Source: Actinoplanes ianthinogenes
GTDB lineage: Bacteria; Actinomycetota; Actinomycetes; Mycobacteriales; Micromonosporaceae
Assembly: GCF_018324205.1 (NCBI RefSeq)
Contig: NZ_AP023356.1
Coordinates: 3,613,501-3,677,500 of the forward strand
DNA: 64,000 nucleotides
Reading direction: 5' to 3'
This document shows positions 58,301 to 64,000 of this stretch, one piece after another. The position numbers and the translations under genes were made by a program. Position 1 is the stretch's first letter; every line of letters starts with the position of its first letter. The notes beneath the pieces are model-generated. The model was not told the origin of the DNA. It ran no database searches and saw only the letters and a list, made by a program, of their open reading frames with translations.

Positions 58301-58590
58301 TCGAACATCACCACGACGCTCGACACGTTCTCCCGCGAGGTGGAGGTGACCGTGTCGATGCCGTCGATGCCCTTGACCGCCTCCTCGAGCGGCTTGGTGA
58401 CCTGTTCCTCGACGGTCTCCGGCGACGCGCCGGGCAGCACCGCGCTGACGAAGGCGGCGGGCAGCTCGATCGACGGGAACAACTGTTGTTTCAAGGACGG
58501 GATCGCAAAGAGGCCGAAGCCGCTGATCACTATCGCGATCAGGGCGACCAGACCTCGGTTGGCAAGGCTGAGCCGTGTCAGAGCTGACAT
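55345..58590 (-). CDS. RND (HAE-1/AcrB-like) efflux transporter
   Basis: 1,081 residues, standard for the family. Twelve membrane segments in two halves, each followed by a large extracytoplasmic domain: NRGLVALIAIVISGFGLFAIP at the start, LGALTIAVGRVVDDSIVVLENI (proton-relay Asp pair in helix 4), and the second-half NAIVLMDLINHYRAAGM. Charged/Pro-rich cytoplasmic C-terminal tail of about 70 residues. Actinobacteria lack a TolC-type outer membrane channel, so it works alone, like SwrC of Bacillus. ATG 58590 has GGGGGAG upstream. Divergent from the MarR gene that probably controls it. Confidence 0.93.
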   Translation of the reverse strand: MSALTRLSLANRGLVALIAIVISGFGLFAIPSLKQQLFPSIELPAAFVSAVLPGASPETVEEQVTKPLEEAVKGIDGIDTVTSTSRENVSSVVVMFEYGTDIESAVNQVTTSINRIQSQLPDNVDPQVFAGGTDDIPAIVLAASGGTDESDLLAKLNETVVPELNGIAGVRDTQVTGARAKQVVITPDLAKLGAAGVSPASLTTVLQANGVSIPAGAVTDGTKSLTVQVGTPITTVEQLQDVYLTGARGPVRLGDVAKVESKLPAAESYTRTDGVNSLGIAVTARPDGNPVEISHQVRDMLDDLEKDTGATLTVITDQAPYVERSIKSLTTEGLLGLAMAIVVILIFLLSVRSTLVTAVSIPLSVLVALIALWVGDFTLNLLTLGALTIAVGRVVDDSIVVLENIKRHLEYGEEKSHAILAAVREVAGAVTASTLTTVAVFAPIALVGGLVGQIFASFAITVTVALLASLFVSLTVVPVLAYWFLKPPGEDVDTEAIRKAAEEKEARSPLQRSYLPVIRFATTRRWTTVLIGIVVLIGTFGLSTALQTNFLDQSGQDSITINQEMPVGTSLAATDEAAKKVEAILADRDDVTTYQVTVGGNSANPFAGGGGAGTATYQVALAEDADAEVVTDQLRDEFAKLTGAGEIKIGQESSGLGSSQLSVEVTAADNDVLTTATEQVRTAMAGTSGVADVDTTLAASVPRLDVVVDRKAAAEAGLTEAQIGQTVAGMFRSAPAGQITVDGASQDVVISFGTPPASPDALRTMPLTTPKGVVPLGQVAQVKQVNGPEQVTRTDGNRTATVTGTVTGSDLTAVTKDLTTKLDGLTLPAGASYSIGGVSADQAEAFKQLGLAVLAAIAIVFIIMVATFRSILQPIILLVSIPFAATGAIGLLLATGTPLGVPALIGVLMLVGIVVTNAIVLMDLINHYRAAGMGVQEAVIEGGRHRLRPILMTAIATIFALIPMALGLTGEGGFISQPLAIVVIGGLISSTLLTLVLVPALYTIVERRKERRREKREARREARRIAKGGAPATPPATPEPPAEEPVTVPDDAKPAGNGALRGYTDQFEVLKMPKGPAKPEE

Positions 58591-58627
58591 GGGCGCTCCC
58601 CCGAGATAATTTCGTCCGACACTGATA

Positions 58628-58644
58628 GTTTGCATGACGCGAAC
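58628..58644. promoter_or_regulatory. possible MarR operator
   Basis: Imperfect inverted repeat GTTTGC-ATGAC-GCGAAC (5 of 6 positions pair) in the spacer between the divergent RND and MarR genes. MarR proteins bind such palindromes. The size and position fit; function is inferred. Confidence 0.45.
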
Positions 58645-58667
58645 AAATGATTTTCGATGGGGGTGGG

Positions 58668-59174
58668 TTGATAAGGTCCGTCATCAACCGGACTCACAAC
58701 GGCCATCGGCACGTCACTAAGGAGTGGGCGCTGAGCGAGAAGGAACAGCTCATCGCGGAGATCATGGGTGCGCAGGTTCGATTGCAGCACCTGTTCGCGG
58801 ACGACCGGTCGGATCCGCTGTTCTCGTCACATCTGACGATGTCGCAGTTGAAAATACTTCTGCTGCTGTCCCGGCACGGGACGCTGGCCGGCGGCGAGCT
58901 GGCCCGCCTGGTCGGCGTCGGGGCCGCCGCGCTGAGCGGCATGATCGACCGGCTCGTGGTGCAGGACCTGGTGACGCGCACGGAGGATCTGCACGACCGG
59001 CGGGTCCGCCGGATCGGGCTCACGAAAGCGGGCGCCGAACTCATCGACGGGATCATCACCGCCGGGATGGCGAAACACCGTCAGCTCCTCAGCCGGCTCA
59101 CAGCCGAGGAGCTGACGGTCGTGTCTCAAGCCATGGAAATCCTGGTCCGCGAAGCGGGATCAGGCCAGATCTAG
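58668..59174 (+). CDS. MarR family transcriptional regulator
   Basis: About 148 to 175 residues depending on start. Winged helix: [22 protein letters not shown], the recognition helix [21 protein letters not shown], and wing [20 protein letters not shown], classic MarR words. Coordinates use TTG 58668 with GGGGG before it. ATG 58647 is also in frame but lacks a ribosome binding site. CTG 58731 has AAGGAG 6 bases upstream and fits the family N-terminus best, though CTG starts are rare. Divergent from the RND pump, so it probably represses it. The last 15 bases overlap the convergent thrC. Confidence 0.9.
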   Translation: MIRSVINRTHNGHRHVTKEWALSEKEQLIAEIMGAQVRLQHLFADDRSDPLFSSHLTMSQLKILLLLSRHGTLAGGELARLVGVGAAALSGMIDRLVVQDLVTRTEDLHDRRVRRIGLTKAGAELIDGIITAGMAKHRQLLSRLTAEELTVVSQAMEILVREAGSGQI

Positions 59175-60209
59175 GGCTTTCGCGGCGATCAGCGCGTCGT
59201 TGGCCACCACGGTCGGGGACGGCGCGGTGGAGATCGCCCACTCCGGGTCCTTGAGGCCGTGCCCGGTGACCGTGCAGACCACCCGCGACCCGGCCGGGAT
59301 CTGGCCGGCCGCCGCCTGCTGGAGCAGACCGGCCACGCTCGCCGCGCTGCCCAGCTCGACGAAGACGCCGACCTCCCGGGCCAGCAGCCGGTACGCGTTC
59401 AGGATGTCCCGGTCGGTGACCGCCGAGATCAGGCCGCCCGAGGAGTCCCGCGCGTCCAGGGCCTTGGTCCAGCTCGCCGGGTTGCCGATCCGGATCGCGG
59501 TGGCGATGGTGGACGGCTGCTCGACCACCTTGCCGGTCACGATCGGGGCGGCGCCGGAGGCCTGGAATCCGAACATCTTCGGCAGCCTCGTGCTGTTCCC
59601 GGCCGCCTGGTCCTCCTGGTAGCCCATCCAGTAGGCGGAGATGTTGCCGGCGTTGCCGACCGGCAGGCAGTGGATGTCCGGGGCGTCACCGAGCGCCTCG
59701 ACGATCTCGAAGGCCGCGGTCTTCTGCCCGTGCAGGCGGAAGATGTTCACCGAGTTCACCAGGGCGACCGGGAAGTCCTGGGAGAGCTTCGAGGCGAGCG
59801 AGAGGCAGTCGTCGAAGTTGCCGTCGACCTGGAGCAGCTTGGCGCCGTGCACCAGGGCCTGGGACAGCTTGCCGAGCGCGATCTTGCCCTGCGGCACCAG
59901 CACGGCACAGCCGATCCCGGCCCGGGCCGCGTAGGCCGCCGCGGAGGCCGAGGTGTTGCCGGTGGACGCGCAGATGATCGTCTTGGCGCCCTCCTCCACC
60001 GCCTTGGAGACCGCCATGGTCATCCCCCGGTCCTTGAACGAACCGGTCGGGTTGGCGCCCTCCACCTTCAGGTAGACGTCGGCGCCGACCCGCTGGGACA
60101 GCACCGGCGCCGGCACCAGCGGCGTGTTGCCCTCGTGCAAGGTGACCACCGGGGTGGCCTCGGTCACCGGGAGCCGGTCCCGGTACGCCTCGATCAAACC
60201 CCGCCACAT
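59160..60209 (-). CDS. thrC: threonine synthase
   Basis: PLP enzyme converting O-phospho-L-homoserine to threonine. 349 residues, the short class I form. PLP Lys59 is in [11 protein letters not shown]; other words are [26 protein letters not shown] and [17 protein letters not shown] 60209 ([15 protein letters not shown]). Separated from hom by a small VOC gene. Confidence 0.97.
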   Translation of the reverse strand: MWRGLIEAYRDRLPVTEATPVVTLHEGNTPLVPAPVLSQRVGADVYLKVEGANPTGSFKDRGMTMAVSKAVEEGAKTIICASTGNTSASAAAYAARAGIGCAVLVPQGKIALGKLSQALVHGAKLLQVDGNFDDCLSLASKLSQDFPVALVNSVNIFRLHGQKTAAFEIVEALGDAPDIHCLPVGNAGNISAYWMGYQEDQAAGNSTRLPKMFGFQASGAAPIVTGKVVEQPSTIATAIRIGNPASWTKALDARDSSGGLISAVTDRDILNAYRLLAREVGVFVELGSAASVAGLLQQAAAGQIPAGSRVVCTVTGHGLKDPEWAISTAPSPTVVANDALIAAKALDLA

Positions 60210-60286
60210 GGTCGTACTCCCTCACTCACGCCGGGCAATCGCGCACAGCGTGCCCGAGTCATCCGATCTTTGGGACCGGATGTCCA

Positions 60287-60658
60287 TTATTCAGGACGGT
60301 GACACACCGCTTCGACGTTGTTGCCGTCCGGATCACGGACAAACGCGCCGTAATAGTGCTCGTGGTACTCCGGGTGCAGCTTCGGCTCGTGCAGCACCTC
60401 GGCGCCGGCGGCGACGGCGGCCCCGAAGAACGCGTCCACGGCGGCCCGGTCGGCGGCGGCGAACGCGATGTGCGACTCGCGGAACCCGTCGCCCTCGCTC
60501 AGCCCGCCGATCCAGAAGTCGGCGTGGTCACCGCTCCCGTAGCCGATCGCGACCTGGAAGTCCATCTGCCGGCTCACGCCCAGCGGGGCCAGCACCGCGT
60601 CGTAGAACGCGGCGCTGGCGGCCAGGTCGCCGCATTGGAACCCCACGTGGTCGAGCAC
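60287..60658 (-). CDS. VOC family protein (glyoxalase-like)
   Basis: 123 residues with the two beta-alpha-beta units of the vicinal oxygen chelate superfamily: LDHVGFQCGDLAASAAFYDAVL and the C-terminal YGAFVRDPDGNNVEAVCH, where the last two strands hold the metal-type His/Glu. The start is within the hom stop (TAGTG), implying coupling. Metal-binding residues His4 and Glu115 are plausible. Substrate unknown; members include bleomycin-resistance-like and fosfomycin-modifying enzymes, but nothing here singles one out. Confidence 0.85.
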   Translation of the reverse strand: MLDHVGFQCGDLAASAAFYDAVLAPLGVSRQMDFQVAIGYGSGDHADFWIGGLSEGDGFRESHIAFAAADRAAVDAFFGAAVAAGAEVLHEPKLHPEYHEHYYGAFVRDPDGNNVEAVCHRPE

Positions 60659-61956
60659 TAGCCGGCTCCTCCCTCGACGCGCAGCACGCTCGCGATCGAG
60701 CGGACGATGTCCAGCTGCGCCAAGGATTCGACGGTAGCCGCCAGTGCGGCGTCCGGGGCACTGTGGGTCACGATGACCAGTTTGGCGTCGTCCGCCCGGC
60801 CGGACTGCCGGACCGTCGCGATCGACACCTCGTGCTGGGCGAAGACCCCGGCCACGGTGGCCAGGACGCCCGGCCGCTCGGCCACGTCGAGGCTGATGTG
60901 GTACCGGGTCATCGACTCGCCGATCGGGCGGACGGTCAGCTCGGCGTAGTTGCTTTCGCTCGGCGCCCGGGTGCCGGTCAGCTTGTTGCGGGCCGCCGCG
61001 ACGAGGTCGCCCAGCACCGCGCTGGCGGTCGGGCGGCCACCCGCGCCGCGGCCGTAGAACATCAGCGGCCCGGCCGCCTCGGCCTCGACGAACACCGCGT
61101 TGAACGCGTCACCGACACCGGCCAGCGGGTGGCTCAGCGGAATCATCGCCGGGTGGACCCGGACGGAGACGGAATCAGCGGTCCGCTGCGCGATGCACAG
61201 CAGCTTGATGGTGCAGCCCATCTCCTTGGCGCTGGCCATGTCGCCGGCGGTCACCCCGGTCATGCCCTCACGGAACACGTCGGCGGCGGTGACCCGGGTG
61301 TGGAACGCCAGCGAGGCGAGGATGGCGGCCTTCGCGGCGGCGTCGAAGCCCTCGACGTCGGCGGTCGGGTCGGCTTCCGCGTACCCCAGCTCGGTGGCCT
61401 CTTCCAAGGCCTCGTTGAAGCCGGCGCCGGTGGAGAACATCGAGGAGAGGATGAAGTTGGTGGTGCCGTTCACGATGCCGGTGACCGCGGTGACCCGGTC
61501 ACCGTGCAGCGACTCGCGCAGCGGGCGCAGCAGCGGGATCGCGCCGGCCACCGCGGCCTCGTAGTAGAGGTCGGCCCCGCCCTCGGTGGCCGCGTCGTGC
61601 AGCGTGCCGCCGTCCTCGGCGAGCAGCGCCTTGTTCGCGGTGACCACGCTCTTGCCGGCCCGCAGCGCCTCGACCAGCCAGGTCCGGGCCGGCTCGATGC
61701 CGCCGACCACCTCGATCACGATGTCCACGTCGTCGCGCTTGATCAGGCCGAGCGCGTCGGTGGTGAACAGGTCCGCCTCGATCGGCAGGTCGCCGCGGTC
61801 GCGGCCGAGCCGGCGCACGGCGATGCCGGCGATCTCCAGCGGGGCGCCGATCCGGGCGGTCAGATCCTCCGCCTGCTCGTGCAGCAGACGGATCACTTCG
61901 GTACCGACGGTGCCGCACCCCAGAAGGGCCAGGCGGACCGGTTTCGCTGGGCTCAT
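60658..61956 (-). CDS. hom: homoserine dehydrogenase
   Basis: NAD(P)H-dependent reduction of aspartate semialdehyde to homoserine. 432 residues: Rossmann GCGTVGTEVIRLL (residues 12 to 24), catalytic region ANKALLAEDGG, GIVNGTTNFILSSM, ELGYAEADPTADVEGFDAAAKAAILA, and a C-terminal ACT domain (YHISLDVAERPGVLATVAGVF) that gives threonine feedback control. ATG 61956 overlaps the lysA stop (ATGA). Confidence 0.97.
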   Translation of the reverse strand: MSPAKPVRLALLGCGTVGTEVIRLLHEQAEDLTARIGAPLEIAGIAVRRLGRDRGDLPIEADLFTTDALGLIKRDDVDIVIEVVGGIEPARTWLVEALRAGKSVVTANKALLAEDGGTLHDAATEGGADLYYEAAVAGAIPLLRPLRESLHGDRVTAVTGIVNGTTNFILSSMFSTGAGFNEALEEATELGYAEADPTADVEGFDAAAKAAILASLAFHTRVTAADVFREGMTGVTAGDMASAKEMGCTIKLLCIAQRTADSVSVRVHPAMIPLSHPLAGVGDAFNAVFVEAEAAGPLMFYGRGAGGRPTASAVLGDLVAAARNKLTGTRAPSESNYAELTVRPIGESMTRYHISLDVAERPGVLATVAGVFAQHEVSIATVRQSGRADDAKLVIVTHSAPDAALAATVESLAQLDIVRSIASVLRVEGGAG

Positions 61957-63338
61957 CCAACATCCAATGCAAGCAGGTCGTCCTCGGTCTCCCGGCGCAC
62001 GATGACGCGGGCCGCGCCGTCGCGCACGGCCACCACCGGCGGCCGAGGAACGTGGTTGTAGTTGCTGGCCATGCTCCGGCAATAGGCGCCGGTGCCCGGC
62101 ACCGCAACAAGATCTCCGGGCTGCACGTCGCTGGGCAGGAATTCATCCTTCACGACGATGTCCCCGGACTCACAATGTTTTCCCACAACGCGGGCGAGCA
62201 TCGGCTCGGCGTCGGAGCGCCGATTCGCCAGCGTCGCCGAGTAGGACGCGTCGTAGAGAGCGGTCCGGATGTTGTCGCTCATCCCGCCGTCCACACTCAC
62301 GTACGTCCGGATCCCGTCCACGTCCTTGACCGTGCCCACCTCGTACAGGGTGAAGACGGACGGCCCGACGATCGCCCGGCCCGGCTCGATGGACAGATGC
62401 GGCACTCGCAGCGCGGCCAGCTCGCACTCCGACTCGACGATCTTGTTGATCCGCTTGGCCAGGTCGCCCGGCGTGGACGGGTCGTCCTGAGTCGTGTACG
62501 CGATGCCGAACCCACCACCCAGGTCGAGCTCCGGCAGCTCCACCCCGCGCGCGTCCCGGATCTGCGCCTGCAGCTCCAGGATCCGCCGGGCGGCCACCTC
62601 GAACCCGCTGGTGTCGAAGATCTGCGAGCCGATGTGCGAGTGCAGCCCGCGCAGGTCGAGCACGCCCTCGTCGAGGATCTGCGCGCAGGCCGCGAACGCC
62701 GCCCCGCCGGCCAGCGAGAACCCGAACTTCTGGTCCTCGTGCGCGGTCGCGATGAACTCGTGGGTGTGCGCCTCGACGCCGACCGTGACCCGGACCAGCA
62801 CGCCCGGGCGCTTGCTCAGCTCCCGGGACAGCTCGGTCAGCCGGGCGATCTCGTGGAACGAGTCGACGATGATCCGGCCCACCCCGGCGTCCAGCGCCCG
62901 GCGCAGCTCGGAGACCGACTTGTTGTTGCCGTGGAAGCCGATCCGCTCGGGCGGGAACCCGGCCGCCAGGGCGACCGCCAGCTCGCCGCCGGAGCACACG
63001 TCGAGGAACAGCCCCTCCTCGTCGACCACCCGGACCACGGCCTTGCACAGGAACGACTTGCCGGCGTAGTAGACGTCCGCCTCGGCGAACGCGGACGCGA
63101 AGTCGCGGCAGCGGGCCCGCAGGTCCTCCTCGTCGAGGAAGTAGGCGGGCGTGCCGTAGTCGGCCGCCAGGTCGGCCACGTCCACGCCGCCGACCCGCAA
63201 GGATCCGGACTCGTCGCGGGTCACGGTCCGCGGCCAGAGTTGCGGCACCAGGGCGTTGACGTCCTCCGGGGTACGCAACCAGGCCGGCCCGCGGTTGCCG
63301 AGGTCGCCGTGCAGCGCCCCGGCCTCGTGTGCGCGCAT
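61953..63338 (-). CDS. lysA: diaminopimelate decarboxylase
   Basis: Last step of lysine synthesis. 461 residues, fold type III PLP enzyme: VYYAGKSFLCKAVVRV with the PLP Lys, the HSHIGSQIFD loop, ELDLGGGFGIAY, EPGRAIVGPS and CESGDIVVKDEF (the DAP-binding CESGD). An N-terminal stretch of about 45 residues (MRAHEAGALHGDLG) precedes the barrel. ATG 63338 is only 3 bases after the argS stop. Confidence 0.97.
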   Translation of the reverse strand: MRAHEAGALHGDLGNRGPAWLRTPEDVNALVPQLWPRTVTRDESGSLRVGGVDVADLAADYGTPAYFLDEEDLRARCRDFASAFAEADVYYAGKSFLCKAVVRVVDEEGLFLDVCSGGELAVALAAGFPPERIGFHGNNKSVSELRRALDAGVGRIIVDSFHEIARLTELSRELSKRPGVLVRVTVGVEAHTHEFIATAHEDQKFGFSLAGGAAFAACAQILDEGVLDLRGLHSHIGSQIFDTSGFEVAARRILELQAQIRDARGVELPELDLGGGFGIAYTTQDDPSTPGDLAKRINKIVESECELAALRVPHLSIEPGRAIVGPSVFTLYEVGTVKDVDGIRTYVSVDGGMSDNIRTALYDASYSATLANRRSDAEPMLARVVGKHCESGDIVVKDEFLPSDVQPGDLVAVPGTGAYCRSMASNYNHVPRPPVVAVRDGAARVIVRRETEDDLLALDVG

Positions 63339-63341
63339 GCC

Positions 63342-64000
63342 CTACATCCTCTCCGGCGCGGAGACCCCGAGCAGGCCCAAACCGTTCGCGATCACCGTAC
63401 GGGTGGCCTCGGCCAGCCAGAGCCGGGCCAGGTTCACGGCCTCGACCGGCTCCTCCGGTTTCGGCACGACCTGGCAGGCGTCGTAGAACCGGTGCCAGTC
63501 GGTGGCGACCCGCTCCTCCAGGTACACCGCGATCCGGTGCGGCTCGCGCAGCTCGGCGGCGGTGGCGACCACGGCCGGGAACTGGCCGAGCGTCTTGAGC
63601 AGGTTGGCCTCGCGCTCGTGGGAGAGCAGCGCCGGGTCGTACGTCTCTCCCTTGGCGATCCCCCGCTCGGCGGCGACGCGCAGGATCGAGGAGATCCGGG
63701 CGTGCGCGTACTGGACGTAGAAGACCGGGTTGTCGCTGGAGTGCTTGGTGATCTCCTCGATGTCCAGGGTCAGCATCGAGTCGGTGGAGGACCGGGCCAG
63801 CGAGTACCGCGCGGCGTCCGCGCCGACCGCCTCGAGCAGCTCGTCCAGCGTGATGATGTTGCCGGCCCGCTTCGACAGCCGCACCGGCTGCCCGGCCCGG
63901 ACCAGGTTGACCAGCTGACCGATCAGGATCTCGATGTTCTTCTCGGGATCGTCCCCGGCGCACGCGGCGATCGCCTTGAGCCGGCCGATGTAGCCGTGGT
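63342..64000 (-). CDS. argS: arginyl-tRNA synthetase, C-terminal part
   Basis: Only about 219 C-terminal residues lie in the window; the start is beyond the right edge. Visible: the class I KMSKS-equivalent [15 protein letters not shown], and the C-terminal anticodon-binding helical domain ([45 protein letters not shown]) ending [14 protein letters not shown]. The segment [11 protein letters not shown] is typical of ArgS rather than CysS. Confidence 0.96.
   Translation of the reverse strand, partial: HGYIGRLKAIAACAGDDPEKNIEILIGQLVNLVRAGQPVRLSKRAGNIITLDELLEAVGADAARYSLARSSTDSMLTLDIEEITKHSSDNPVFYVQYAHARISSILRVAAERGIAKGETYDPALLSHEREANLLKTLGQFPAVVATAAELREPHRIAVYLEERVATDWHRFYDACQVVPKPEEPVEAVNLARLWLAEATRTVIANGLGLLGVSAPERM

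Overview
The window is a GC-rich chromosomal segment from an actinobacterium. The gene content points to the family Micromonosporaceae, with an Actinoplanes-like organism my best guess (inference): a DivIVA-like coiled-coil pair of the Scy/FilP type next to methylmalonyl-CoA epimerase, a non-canonical NucS endonuclease, a DUF2550 protein beside atpC, and the order lysA-hom-thrC-thrB-rho-rpmE-prfA-prmC. No rRNA, tRNA, CRISPR array, prophage or insertion sequence was recognised. Both ends cut a gene: a thiolase at the left and argS at the right.

Left part (1-17647): thiolase and methylmalonyl-CoA epimerase, two polar-growth cytoskeletal proteins, an AI-2E family membrane protein, a hydrolase, an aldehyde dehydrogenase, an ABC exporter pair, nucS, two membrane proteins of unknown role, and an operon encoding an FtsK/EccC-type ATPase with a membrane-anchored coiled-coil partner. 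A repeat-rich spacer (17648-17974) separates this from hydroxyacyl-CoA dehydrogenase, murA (with the Asp variant of the catalytic Cys), a PduO-type cobalamin adenosyltransferase and a PhzF protein.

Middle part (22385-38273): the ATP synthase operon on the minus strand (glyA, atpI, atpZ-like, atpBEFHAGD). An LCP cell-wall ligase gene lies between atpD and a short atpC. After a plus-strand SDR/RidA pair comes a minus-strand translation-factor group: prmC, two Sua5/TsaC proteins and a low-molecular-weight phosphatase.

Right part (38273-64000): the prmC-prfA-rpmE-rho-thrB-thrC-hom-lysA-argS backbone on the minus strand is opened at three places by accessory genes. Insert A (38357-43724) holds a TPR-like/GGDEF protein and three paralogous membrane-anchored beta-propeller proteins. 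Insert B (45361-50605) holds a LAGLIDADG endonuclease with an HTH tail, flanked by a 71-bp imperfect direct repeat, then a three-gene RNA-repair operon (T4 Rnl1-like ligase, T4 Pnkp-like kinase/phosphatase, second RNA ligase), and a bacterial nitric oxide synthase with a small partner. Insert C (54001-59174) holds an MFS transporter and an RND efflux pump with a divergent MarR regulator. The RNA-repair operon with its adjoining endonuclease is the most striking accessory system; the FtsK/EccC-like pair is the second.
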